Of a DNA stretch of 64,000 nt, positions 44,716 through 54,381 are shown piece after piece. How positions within the stretch are numbered: position 1 is the stretch's first letter; the number at the start of each line of letters is the position of its first letter. The notes beneath the pieces were generated by a model that searched no databases, was not told the origin of the DNA, and saw only the letters and a program-made list of their open reading frames with translations. A program made the position numbers and the translations under genes. This DNA is from CAVSWT01 sp963731745 (GTDB lineage: Bacteria > Bacteroidota > Ignavibacteria > Ignavibacteriales > Ignavibacteriaceae), in assembly GCA_963731745.1 (NCBI GenBank), contig CAVSWT010000009.1:172917-236916 (forward strand), given 5' to 3'.

Positions 44716-46488
44716 TCACCCAAAAAGAGAAGAAATAAATGATTGCGTGTTCATTAAATCTGCTAATTGAGCCTGTAGTTGTTCGTACTTATTACGCAAA
44801 AGTTCCGAACTTCCATCCAGCCTTTTTTGAGCTGCGGTTATTCTATCATCAAAATACTTAACATTATTATCGTAAGTATGAACTGAGTTTGAAAGATATC
44901 CGTCACTTCCAGTGTATGGTTCTAATTTATTATAAAGAATATTTGCAATACCATTTTCAGAGTTAAATATTGCTTCTACCTGACTTGTATTTTCTTTCAA
45001 TTTTGTAGTTAATTCTTTATCATCTGAAATACTTAACCCGGTAGATGGATTGAAACGAATTCCGATCTGATTTAATAATGATAGCTCACCTGGAGCCATT
45101 CCGCTTATAGGCGAAAGAGTGGCTTCTTTCATTATATTCATAATGGAACTGGTATTTGCATCCCCCATAAATAAACCACGTGTCCCAGAAACTGTTGTAC
45201 TTTGATTTTTAATATTAGTGTAGGCATCATTAAATTTTGTTATAAAACTTTGGATCTTAGTTTTAATCGCATCAACATCAGTGTTTATATTTATGTTAAC
45301 ATCCGGATCGTCTGTTTTAGATATATTCTTTAGATTAAATGTAACTCCATCAACCAAATCACTAACATCATTAGAATTACGTTGAACTTGTAAGCCGTTA
45401 AAACTAATTTTTGAATTTAGTAGATTATTAGTGGAAGTGATATCTGCATACAAATATCCGGCAGTATCAGGAGATTGACTTTGATCGAATGAAGTTCTTG
45501 CTGTTCCAATGTTTAAACCGATTGCACTTAATGCTGAAGAACCAGAAACATCCGAAAGTTCTTTTATTCTAAAATCTAGCCCCGTTTGTTTGGCGGTTAA
45601 AGAAAGCTGGGAAGTTGTAGTATCTGCTGAAAAAACAGAAGCATTTACAGCTCCGGAAGCTCCCTTTTCTTTCTCAACAGCAATATTTAAATCATTAACA
45701 ACATCGAATCCGCTTACCGAAGAAATAGAAATATATTTTGAAGAATCTGCTACTGTCAACTTTAAACTGACGTCGCCAGGATTTGGAGAGTCCAAAACCT
45801 TTTCCGCGGTAACTCCATCTATATCCTCCGAAATCTTTCCAACCACTTCGTCAATTAATTCTTCATAAGTTCCGCCACCCTCTACTGTAATTTCAGTTTC
45901 AGTTCCATTTAAATTAATCTTAAATGTTGCCGTTCCTCCAGTATATGATGCACTTGCCTGCTTGGCATCCGAATTTACAACTGCCTTGTCTGCATTTATA
46001 GCATCTCTAACTTTTTGCATCGCGGTTTTATTTGTTTCCCCAGCTGAAAAGTCAACATCTATTTTACTTGTGAATTCACCGCTTTCACCGTCTCCCGTTT
46101 TAATTACAAAGCTATGTTTGCCGGTGAGAGAATTGTTATCTGCGGATGTAAAATCTGACGAAATTAGGGTATCGCTTTTAGCTAGCTGATTAACCCTAAA
46201 ATTATAAATACCTGCAGAGGCTGTGGAATCAGCCGAAGCAGAAATAAAATTAGTGTCTGTTGAACTAGCAAGTTTTGATGAAAAAACAGAAGAAGTTCCA
46301 GTGAGCTTGAAATCAGAAAGAAATGTTTTAAAAGAATCAAGCTTTGAGGAAAGCGTACCATACGCCGACGAAAGGCTGGAATACTTTGTCTTTCTATCTT
46401 GAAGCGGATAAATTGTTTTGGTGGTCTCAGTTTGGATATAGCTGTTAACTAATGAAGTAATGTACGATGTAGTTAAAATATCTGCCAT
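44716..46488 (-). CDS. fliD: Flagellar filament cap protein FliD
   Basis: 590 residues. The N-terminal D0 part (YITSLVNSYIQTETTKTIYPLQDRKTKY) and C-terminal helices (KRLDGSSELLRNKYEQLQAQL) match FliD, with an Ala/Ser/Thr-rich central part. It caps the filament and folds flagellin as it exits. It follows fliS after 1 bp. Confidence 0.93.
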   Translation of the reverse strand: MADILTTSYITSLVNSYIQTETTKTIYPLQDRKTKYSSLSSAYGTLSSKLDSFKTFLSDFKLTGTSSVFSSKLASSTDTNFISASADSTASAGIYNFRVNQLAKSDTLISSDFTSADNNSLTGKHSFVIKTGDGESGEFTSKIDVDFSAGETNKTAMQKVRDAINADKAVVNSDAKQASASYTGGTATFKINLNGTETEITVEGGGTYEELIDEVVGKISEDIDGVTAEKVLDSPNPGDVSLKLTVADSSKYISISSVSGFDVVNDLNIAVEKEKGASGAVNASVFSADTTTSQLSLTAKQTGLDFRIKELSDVSGSSALSAIGLNIGTARTSFDQSQSPDTAGYLYADITSTNNLLNSKISFNGLQVQRNSNDVSDLVDGVTFNLKNISKTDDPDVNININTDVDAIKTKIQSFITKFNDAYTNIKNQSTTVSGTRGLFMGDANTSSIMNIMKEATLSPISGMAPGELSLLNQIGIRFNPSTGLSISDDKELTTKLKENTSQVEAIFNSENGIANILYNKLEPYTGSDGYLSNSVHTYDNNVKYFDDRITAAQKRLDGSSELLRNKYEQLQAQLADLMNTQSFISSLFG

Positions 46489-46489
46489 T

Positions 46490-46828
46490 TTACATCTCTT
46501 TGAAAGCCTTTAACCAGGTTTCTCTTAAATCAGTTAAAATTTTAAGAACGATATCATAATTTTTTTGACGCATTTGTTCTTGACAAAATTGATATAACCT
46601 TAGCAATCCAATAGAAATAGGTTTTGCATTTTCATCATCAAACCTTAAGGCATTTATTAGTTCTTGAATTGCTTTTGTAGTTTTAGCAAGATCATGCTTC
46701 TGACAATTTACAACAGCGAAATCATAAAGCTTAATTAGTAACTGTTGTGGAGTTGCTTCCAAAATTTCTTTAACAAGGTAGCTGTTTGTTCGGCTGTGTT
46801 TACTATTTGCAAAAGCGGTGTTGTACAT
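46490..46828 (-). CDS. fliS: Flagellin export chaperone FliS
   Basis: 112 residues, four-helix pattern with EATPQQLLIKLYDFAV and INALRFDDENAKPISIGLLRLYQF, typical of FliS, which keeps flagellin unfolded for export. It lies just downstream of the flagellin terminator. Confidence 0.93.
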   Translation of the reverse strand: MYNTAFANSKHSRTNSYLVKEILEATPQQLLIKLYDFAVVNCQKHDLAKTTKAIQELINALRFDDENAKPISIGLLRLYQFCQEQMRQKNYDIVLKILTDLRETWLKAFKEM

Positions 46829-46861
46829 TTTATTCCTACTTTAAGATATTGAAAAATTATT

Positions 46862-46883
46862 CCCCCCGAGCTTAATCGGGGGG
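46862..46883 (-). terminator. Terminator of the flagellin gene
   Basis: Perfect arms CCCCCCGA and TCGGGGGG with loop GCTTAA, followed by an AT-rich tail with TTTTT on the minus strand. It lies between flagellin and fliS, making the flagellin mRNA mostly monocistronic. Confidence 0.9.
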
Positions 46884-46901
46884 ATTATTCAAGAAGTAAT
46901 C

Positions 46902-47714
46902 TTATCTGAAAAGTGAAAGTAAATTTTGAGCATTAGTGTTAGTTTGAGATAACATTGCTGTTGCAATTTGCTGGCCTATTTGACCTTTAGTTGCATTTAA
47001 TTGCTCCATTGCCATATCAGCATCAAACAATCTGCTAATACTTGCAGTTGCATTAGTAATAGCGTTGGTTAAATAATTTTCTTTCACATCAAGTCTTTGG
47101 CTATAGTTACCAATATTACCTAATGCATCCTGAACTGCTGATTGTATTGAACTGACATCAACTGAAGTAATGTTTGTAGCAGATGCAGCACTAGAACCAG
47201 AGATTGAACCTAAATTTATTGTATTCAATACACCGAAATTAACAGTAGTAGATTCAGATTCACCGGTTTTGAAAGCGAAATTGCTGCCAGAAGGAACACT
47301 ACCGCCACTTAACAAGGTTGTATCATTAAATTTGGTGTTTTCGAATATTGATGATATTTCATCACCAAGTGCATTGATATCTTTTGCTAAAGCTGTAAGA
47401 TTCTTTGTAGGATCTGATGCATCAAGAACTTTTCCTTTTATCTGTGTTAAAAGATCGTTGATATTAGAAAGAGCAGATTCAGCTGTAGATAAAATATTTT
47501 TTGCAGAACCGATGTTACCTTGAGCAGCTTTCATTAAAGCAACTTTACCTTCAAGTTCTTTACCAACTCTATAACCAGAAGTATCATCAGAAACTGAATT
47601 GATTCTTTTTTGAGAAGCTAAACGAAGCTGAGCCTTGCTGGTCTGAGAATTTACATTTGCTAAAGCATTGTATGCTTTTAAAGCATCAAGATTGGTGTTT
47701 ATTTGAAAAGACAT
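46902..47714 (-). CDS. fliC: Flagellin
   Basis: 270 residues, a short flagellin with D0/D1 and almost no D2/D3. N-terminus INTNLDALKAYNALANVNSQ with LASQKRINSVSDDTSGY; C-terminus QLNATKGQIGQQIATAMLSQTNTNAQNLLSLFR. The centre is Ser/Thr/Gly-rich, which would suit O-glycosylation by the genes downstream. GGAGG lies before the ATG. A sigma-28 promoter, a leader hairpin and a terminator surround it. Confidence 0.97.
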   Translation of the reverse strand: MSFQINTNLDALKAYNALANVNSQTSKAQLRLASQKRINSVSDDTSGYRVGKELEGKVALMKAAQGNIGSAKNILSTAESALSNINDLLTQIKGKVLDASDPTKNLTALAKDINALGDEISSIFENTKFNDTTLLSGGSVPSGSNFAFKTGESESTTVNFGVLNTINLGSISGSSAASATNITSVDVSSIQSAVQDALGNIGNYSQRLDVKENYLTNAITNATASISRLFDADMAMEQLNATKGQIGQQIATAMLSQTNTNAQNLLSLFR

Positions 47715-47747
47715 TACGTACCTCCATGTAGTTTGTTATTATTTTTG

Positions 47748-47765
47748 CTGAGTGTCCTTACTCAG
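47748..47765 (-). promoter_or_regulatory. Hairpin in the flagellin mRNA leader
   Basis: CTGAGT (47748-47753) and ACTCAG (47760-47765) pair around a 6-nt loop in the 5' untranslated region, downstream of the promoter. A stabilising or translational role is possible. Confidence 0.5.
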
Positions 47766-47798
47766 CGGTTTAATTATAAGATTTACATCTTGCTATCA

Positions 47799-47825
47799 TT
47801 ATCGTCACTGTGAATTAAAAGTTTA
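47799..47825 (-). promoter_or_regulatory. Sigma-28 promoter of the flagellin gene
   Basis: On the minus strand: TAAA (47822-47825), exactly 15 nt, then GACGATAA (47799-47806). This matches sigma-28 consensus TAAA-N15-GCCGATAA with one mismatch. It lies about 90 bp before the ATG. Confidence 0.8.
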
Positions 47826-47854
47826 GTTTTTTATATAAGAATATTCCAGATGGA

Positions 47855-49351
47855 TTAAAGCATCCTCAATTTTTGTTTTAATAAGTTTATCTTTTGGATG
47901 ATTTGCGGCTGATTTTTGAACGTGACTTCAGCGCTAATTATAAGTGAGGAAATTTTAGAAAAATTATTTGTTCGTATGCAGCTTGATATCAGATAAAATA
48001 CTGTTGATGGATCCTCTGAGTTTAACAGATATGATTCATGAAATCTATCATATGCTTCTTGATACTTTTCTTGTTGTGATAAAATTAAGCCGAGTTTATT
48101 TAACACTGAGTAGTTGCCTGGAAAGTTATTATATAATTCAAGAAGAATTATTTGCTGGATATTTAGATCATTATAGTTTGAAATAATATTTAAAAACAGA
48201 TCTAAATTTTCCAATTTTATTTCAGTTGTAGCTGTTTTTATAAATTCTTCATCCACTAACTGGTTGTTCAACAATTTTTCAATAAATTCAAGCTCAAGGT
48301 CATTAGATTTACCATCAATTTTAATTTCGAATAAAAAAAGTTAAAAAGGATTTTATCATTAGAAAGGATTGCAATATTTAAAGAATGATAAATTAAATCT
48401 TTTCTCATCCATTAATATTGCCTGGCTTGAAGTTCTCTTACCCTGATTTTAATTCATTATTGATGTTGTATGCATCATAACAGAGTTGCGAAGCTTCAAT
48501 CATTTTTCCCTACTTTCAAAAAATTTTTGCCGCGGCAATTAAATTCATTGGCTGATTCTTATCATATTGAATGCTTTTACTTATATATTCATCTGCCAAT
48601 TCCAGTTCATTGCTTCGGCATTTTTTATGGCTAAAAATCTATAGATTAAAGACTTTGTATTCATTTTTTAGATTGTTAAGATTTAACGCGATATTAAAAT
48701 AACAAATAGCCTTTTCCGTATCTTCAAGCAGCGCATAAGTTTGTCCAAGATGATAAGCATAGATAAGCTGTTTCATTTTTCTCGAATTCTTTTATCAGTA
48801 TTTCTAAATTTCTTTTTGCTTTTAATTTTAAGCCATCATCCGTAAGGTTATATACCAACATGAAGAATTTCTATATCGCACTCACTTATAGCAATTTTAT
48901 TTCTTAATATAGAAAATTCAATTTGTTCATGTACGGCGCCTTCAAATTTTAAGCTTTTATGGTTGGGAAATAACCGAACGTATTTCATTACAGAAGGCCT
49001 ATTGTTATGCTCATCTATATTTAGCAGCCTGCAATTATATGCAATAGATTTTTTAATTTTTGTAAGATTTAAAATCTCTTGTTTTGACTTTGGAGATAAT
49101 CTTTCATCAGCATCAAGATATAAAATCCAATCACCGGAGGAATTTTCTAAAGCAAAATTTCTTGCCGCAGCAAAATCATTTATCCATTTAAAATGAAAAA
49201 TTTTTGCATTATATTTTTTTGCTATTTCTAATGTACTATCGGTGGAACCTGTATCAACCAAAACGATTTCATCCACAACTCCTTTAACAGATTCAAAACA
49301 ATCTCTTAAATATTGCTCTTCATTTTTTACAATCATGCTAAGCGTGATCAT
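47855..49351 (-). pseudogene. Decayed GT2 glycosyltransferase with TPR tail
   Basis: The intact start (49351-48848) encodes a GT2 domain (LSMIVKNEEQYLRDCFESV, DTGSTDST, the DADER metal site, SLKFEGAVHEQIE). The protein should continue as HVGYNLTDDGLKLKAKRNL into TPR helices, but this is only readable by changing frame at about 48855, 48776, 48655 and 48608, with stops near 48515. A last open segment (48274-47855) encodes two TPR-like repeats. It is a clear pseudogene of a flagellin-locus glycosyltransferase. The GT2 half may still be expressed. Confidence 0.8.
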
Positions 49352-49358
49352 TTTTAAT

Positions 49359-50237
49359 TTACCAACTCCATTTTATTTGATTATTTTCTAGGGAGATTTG
49401 ATGCAGCATGTTACTCACTCCATGCTCAACTTCAAAAAAATTCATGCTGTTCCTATGCGGCTTAAATATCCTAAAATTTTCTGCTATAGCCTTGCTTGCC
49501 GCCTGATCCAAAGCCATATTTCTATTTATGTTAGTAGTGTTTGCCCATGAAGACTTTTGCTGTAAATATTCAAATTGTTCTGAGTTTAAAAAGAAGCATC
49601 CTGAATGAGGATGAGTTGTTGCCGAGACTATTATTTTCGTATTCATAATTTCTAGTTCGTATCGATCGATGTTATCTTTGGTTTTATAGATTTGATAGTC
49701 CATATAAACTTTTGTTAAAAAATCCTTTTTTAATTTGCCATTGTAAATTGCTGATTCATATCTTTGAGGCTGAAGTAAATGCTGCGGATTTGCGATACGG
49801 TTAAACATTTCTAATTTCTTAAAAAAGAATTGATCATGAATGATTATATCATCTTCCAGATAACAATAATAATCGTAGTAACCTTTAAGCTCACTCATGA
49901 TTGCTTGTGCATAAAATCCTAAGAGCAGCGGATCTGCTTTTAAGCTAATATGCTCAAATGACTCCTCACCAAATTCAAGATCATTTATTAAATGATCGTT
50001 TTCATTAGTACAGATTTTTATATCGAATTCAAAAGCAAACTGATTTTCAAGTTTTTCCATTTCAACTGTATTATGAACAGCTCCAAAGTGCTTATCACCA
50101 AAAAGAGATTCAATATTAAATATTAAATTGTTAAGTGCTTGCAGCTTTATTTTCATTGAAGATGCAGAATGACTTGCATAACGACTTTTCTCAGCGAGAG
50201 CTTTAAAGTAATGAGGTATGACGAAAAGTACTTTCAT
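49359..50237 (-). CDS. Putative glycosyltransferase-like protein
   Basis: 292 residues, no signal peptide. YLEDDIIIHDQFFFKKLE around residue 125 looks like a DxD-type metal site of a GT-A fold, and the first residues (KVLFVIPHYF) are like those of glycan-processing enzymes. The rest is not recognised. It lies between the GT2 pseudogene and the GT4 fragment in the same direction, so a role in the same glycan is likely. Confidence 0.55.
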   Translation of the reverse strand: MKVLFVIPHYFKALAEKSRYASHSASSMKIKLQALNNLIFNIESLFGDKHFGAVHNTVEMEKLENQFAFEFDIKICTNENDHLINDLEFGEESFEHISLKADPLLLGFYAQAIMSELKGYYDYYCYLEDDIIIHDQFFFKKLEMFNRIANPQHLLQPQRYESAIYNGKLKKDFLTKVYMDYQIYKTKDNIDRYELEIMNTKIIVSATTHPHSGCFFLNSEQFEYLQQKSSWANTTNINRNMALDQAASKAIAENFRIFKPHRNSMNFFEVEHGVSNMLHQISLENNQIKWSW

Positions 50238-50284
50238 AATTTATACGATCGCAGATAATTATTTTTCGGAAAGTTCATTTTATA

Positions 50285-51266
50285 TTAGATGGCTGGTAAA
50301 GGTAAATTTAGTTTTGATTCCAATGTCTGAAGAAAGCTTGTTGCTGTGTCCGTCCAAGTAAAGTTTTTCATATATTCAGCAGCATTCTTTCCAATATTTT
50401 TTAAACTATCTCTGTTCCAATAGGCAAATTCCAAAGTTGAAACAATTTCATCAATTTGTGCTTCTTCCCATTCTGCATAAAGTTTATCATTTTTATAAAG
50501 ATTAAATTCTTTTAAATCAGTCAGCATTAAAGAATTTTCACTGTTTATAATATCCTTGTGGCCGGATGTATAAGAAGCTACTACTGGCCTTCCACTTGCC
50601 ATATATTCCATTAAAACTAAATTAGTGCCGCCTTCGCATCTATTTGGAAATAAACCAATATCTGTTTTTGAATAAAGTTCTAAAAACTGATCATGAGGAA
50701 TAATAGGAAGAGTAATTATTCTTGATAGTATCTAATCCATTGATTTTATAAACATGATTCATTTGTTGTTCCCATGAACCATTTATTAATTCAAAATTTA
50801 TATGCTTTGAATCTTTCATGGTTTCAGTGGAGAAAGTAAAATAATTATACCAGGAATTGATCAGTAAAATATCTTTGTATTTAGATTGAAGAATTTTTAT
50901 TGCTTTTAAAACTAAATCCTGTCCTTTTCGTAATTCAAACTTTCCGCCGGAAAAAATCACAAATAAATTATCATCACTTTTAGGTTCTGTTATGTGGAAA
51001 TAATCAGGATCAATTCCCTGGATTAATATTTCCGAATTGTATATACCTGACTCCAGCATTTTGTTTTTACACCAAGAAGAACCAGCATATATAACATCAT
51101 ATTTTTTAGAATTCTCAATTGACTTAGCAGTAAGCGAATCTTCAAAAAATGTATATCCTAAATTGATGTCAGCTCTATGAGGGAAAAGCGAATTAAAATT
51201 TATATTCGTTAAAGCATTTAATAAAATACCATCTAGTTTTTTTTCAGGATTAAATGTCTTGATCAA
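50285..51266 (-). pseudogene. GT4 glycosyltransferase part of a broken TPR-glycosyltransferase
   Basis: Segment 51266-50691 encodes the first half of a GT4 (GT-B) transferase (ILIQGIDPDYF, FSGGKFELRKGQDLVLKAI). Reading on needs removal of one base near 50716, giving ITLPIIPHDQFLELYSKTD and GLFPNRCEGGTNLVLMEYMA, which joins the open frame 50611-50285 with ASGRPVVASYTSGHKDII. It also joins the 743-residue TPR protein upstream if one T is added near 51255 (DQDI then FNPEKKLDG). So two single-base changes broke one long protein. Confidence 0.75.
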
Positions 51267-53472
51267 TATTTTTTATATCTATAAATTTTAGAAGTTCTCT
51301 TCTTAGGTATTTACTGCAAACCCCCCAGCCGAAATTTTCGCCTGAAGCAAGTCCAAGATAAATTTGATTTGAAGCTGTACTTTTTGTGTTTATTCCGTCT
51401 CCCAATAGATTCAAACTAGATTTATTATGATCGGAATAATGGTGGTCCGATGCGTCATGATTTGTTTTTGAATCGTGATTAGGTTGCGGATTCACCGATA
51501 AAAATTTTGAATCAATTAATTTTTGCAATTCTATAAAGATTTCTTTAAAGACTCCCTTCCAATCACCAGCCATTTTCTGACGAAATAATTTTACTGTAGG
51601 ATACCAAGGGCTGTCAATTCTATCCAACATCCATCTCCAGTCTGGAAGAAATGGGAGAATAACCCAAACAGGTTTTCCCATCGCGGCAGCCAAGTGTGCA
51701 ACAGATGTATCAACAGAAATAATTAAGTCAAGGTTTTCTATTATTGCTGCTGTATGTCCAAAATTATCAAGACCTTTGCTATCAAGATCTACAACAGGCA
51801 ATGTATTTTCCCGTAATTGTTTTAATGCCTCACCTTTTTGTAAAGAAAAAAATCTAACTCCATTTAAAGTGAAAATCTTTTCAAAATTATCCAGCCTGCA
51901 TGAACGATTTTTATCATTAGTATGATTGGAATTGCCTGCCCAAACAATTCCGACATTCAAAAAGTTTGCATTACTAATTACGGATGATAATTTAATTGCA
52001 AGTTCTTCATTTGCATCTAAATAAGAATGTTCAGAAGGAATAGTATCAATATCAGTCTTAAAATATTGAGGCAGACTTAGCAAAGAGATTTGATAATCAT
52101 AATAAATATTTGGTTCATCAAAATTCTGGCGCGGGATAAGCACATCTATGTATTTGTAATTGTTAAATACATAAACTAAACGTGGGTCACATTCAAAAAT
52201 TATTTTACATTTTTTTTGCTTGAGTAATTTTAAATATCTAACAAATTGAATGGAATCTCCCAACCCTTGCTCATCATAGACAAATACTGTTTTATCATTG
52301 ATATCTTGATCAATTAATTCCTGTCCGGTTAATTTTCTTTCAATAAACCCTTTTCTTTTTTTTCTCCATTCATATCCTTTCCAACCTTCTGCAAAATTTC
52401 CCATTAATAAATTAGCATGTGCTAAATTATAATTGACTTCAGGTGAATCAGGTTTTATTTCAAGAGCTTTCTTCCAATTAATAATAGCATCATCCACTTT
52501 TGCTTGCTCCATTTTTGAGATACCAAGGTTTGTTAAGATTGCAAGTTTATTATAATGGGTTGAATTAATTTTATTAAGAAGTTCATTTGAAACTGCATTA
52601 TTTCCAAGTTTATCATTTATCCCGACAAGATTTAATATTGCCACATCGTTTTGAGGATCTTGCTCAAGTAATGAATTATAAATATCTACAGCCTGATCAT
52701 ACTTTGAATTTTGTTCAAGACACTGAGCAAGATTGAACATTGTATCGGAATTGCCGGGTGAAAGTTTTAAAACATTTTCATAAACAGCTTCTGCTTTTTT
52801 AGGATCATTTCTTTTTGTATAAATAATTCCAAGATTATTAAGAGCCCCTATATGATTTGGATCCAGCATTAAAGTTTTTTCAAAATAATCCTGGGCTTTA
52901 TCATAATCTTCAATTTTTAAATAAGCATTCCCGAGATTATAAATATAGATTGGATTTTGAGAATTTGTTTTAATTGCTTTTTTATAATAGCTAATTGCTT
53001 CAATATATAGCTCTTGTTTAAATTTTATATTTCCTAGATTAATTAATGCATCACTGTGCTTAGGTTCAAGTTCAAGAATATGCAGAAATAATTTTTCAGC
53101 ATCGATTATTTTATCTCTTTGTAGGTTTATTATTCCTAAATTATTTATAGCATCAATATGTTCAGGAGCAATTTCAAGAAGTGTATTATAATTAGTTTCC
53201 GCTTTTTCGTATTCACCTAAATTCTGAAAGGTTAAGCCTAAATTATAAATGGTAACAGAATGGAAGGGATCTATTTCTAAAGCTTTTTGGAAAAGAATAG
53301 CAGCTTCTCTAAATTTTCCATTGTGTAATTTTATTATCCCTAGATAATTTAATGCATCAAAGTGATTGTCATTTTCATTAAGAAGCTCAACAAAAATTTC
53401 TTCTGCTTTTAAAAAATTATTTTGGTCAAAATATTCAACCGCTTCTTGATATTTATCTACAACTTCATTCAT
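51250..53472 (-). CDS. TPR protein with GT9/GT41-like glycosyltransferase domain
   Basis: 740 residues from the ATG at 53472 (a TTG at 53481 is also possible). About ten TPR units (residues 5-350, with LNNLGIIYTKRNDPKKAEAV-like repeats) are followed by a GT-B domain with VWAGNSNHTNDKNRS, FSLQKGE and ISVDTSVAHLAAAMGKPVWV, as in heptosyltransferase or OGT-like enzymes. The end reads into a GT4 domain and stops at a probable frameshift near 51255. It probably glycosylates flagellin or a surface polymer. Confidence 0.75.
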   Translation of the reverse strand: MNEVVDKYQEAVEYFDQNNFLKAEEIFVELLNENDNHFDALNYLGIIKLHNGKFREAAILFQKALEIDPFHSVTIYNLGLTFQNLGEYEKAETNYNTLLEIAPEHIDAINNLGIINLQRDKIIDAEKLFLHILELEPKHSDALINLGNIKFKQELYIEAISYYKKAIKTNSQNPIYIYNLGNAYLKIEDYDKAQDYFEKTLMLDPNHIGALNNLGIIYTKRNDPKKAEAVYENVLKLSPGNSDTMFNLAQCLEQNSKYDQAVDIYNSLLEQDPQNDVAILNLVGINDKLGNNAVSNELLNKINSTHYNKLAILTNLGISKMEQAKVDDAIINWKKALEIKPDSPEVNYNLAHANLLMGNFAEGWKGYEWRKKRKGFIERKLTGQELIDQDINDKTVFVYDEQGLGDSIQFVRYLKLLKQKKCKIIFECDPRLVYVFNNYKYIDVLIPRQNFDEPNIYYDYQISLLSLPQYFKTDIDTIPSEHSYLDANEELAIKLSSVISNANFLNVGIVWAGNSNHTNDKNRSCRLDNFEKIFTLNGVRFFSLQKGEALKQLRENTLPVVDLDSKGLDNFGHTAAIIENLDLIISVDTSVAHLAAAMGKPVWVILPFLPDWRWMLDRIDSPWYPTVKLFRQKMAGDWKGVFKEIFIELQKLIDSKFLSVNPQPNHDSKTNHDASDHHYSDHNKSSLNLLGDGINTKSTASNQIYLGLASGENFGWGVCSKYLRRELLKFIDIKNIDQDI

Positions 53473-53473
53473 C

Positions 53474-54311
53474 TCAAGCAAAGATTGTTAGAGTATTATG
53501 ATTTTCGTGATGACCCAGAGTTTTGTTAACTTTTGATAATCCCCCGATAGCAAATTGATTTTGAGGATTATTTTTAACTCCCCATTCATACATTGTTTTT
53601 GCTTCAGAATCTTTACCTGAAAGGAAAAGAACCTCTCCTAAACCCGCACAAGCTTGCGATGAATTTGGGTTGATAACTAAAGCAGATTCAAATGCATTTT
53701 GTGCATCATCTGACTTGATTTAAAGCGAGAAGAATTAGTCCCTTTAAATTTTCATATGAGGAAATTAAATCGCTTTCATTTTCAACTAGCGAATAAAATA
53801 ATTTTTCTGTATCAGTTATTGCAGATATGGCTTCTTCATATTTCTTAAGCTGAAATAATTCATAAATAGAATTTAAAATTTCATTCAGCTTTTGACTAAT
53901 TTTCTCCATTGGACTTTCTACAAAAGCCTGATTTTCCTTAATGGATTCAGTACCCGAATTTATTTTTGAAAGTTCTTCAACAGCAAATGAATTATTTGGA
54001 TTATTTTTTACCGCAAACTCAAACATTATTTTAGCATTTTCTTCATTACCACTCATATAAAAATATTCACCCAAGCCGGCGCAAGCCTCAGAAGAGCTTG
54101 GGTCAAGATTTAAAGCACGTTCAAAGCATTCTCTTGCATTTTCATTTTCATTAATCCCCAAATAATTAAATCCCTTAAGATTAAAGAATGCAGCAGCAGA
54201 ATTTACATTGGTTGGATTTGTAAGATGACCGTTAAAATATTTTTCAGCAGTTAAAAGTTTTTCAAGAGATTCATCAAATTTATTTTCATTAAATAATTCA
54301 TAAGCTTGCAT
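53474..54311 (-). pseudogene. Frameshifted TPR protein
   Basis: Open frame 54311-53706 (MQAYELFNEN, TPR units with ARECFERALNLDPSSSEACAGL). It ends ALNQVR and stop, but removing one base near 53721 gives ALNQVDDAQNAFESAL and a further TPR unit to the TGA at 53474. No Shine-Dalgarno site precedes ATG 54311, and the same frame is open for 60 nt upstream without a start. The TPR units are very similar to the C-terminal TPR of the neighbouring 1913-residue protein. Confidence 0.7.
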
Positions 54312-54381
54312 TACAAGATTGTCAGAATCAGCTAAATTATTTTTTATTAAGGGATCATTTATAAAATTATTTTGTTGGTAT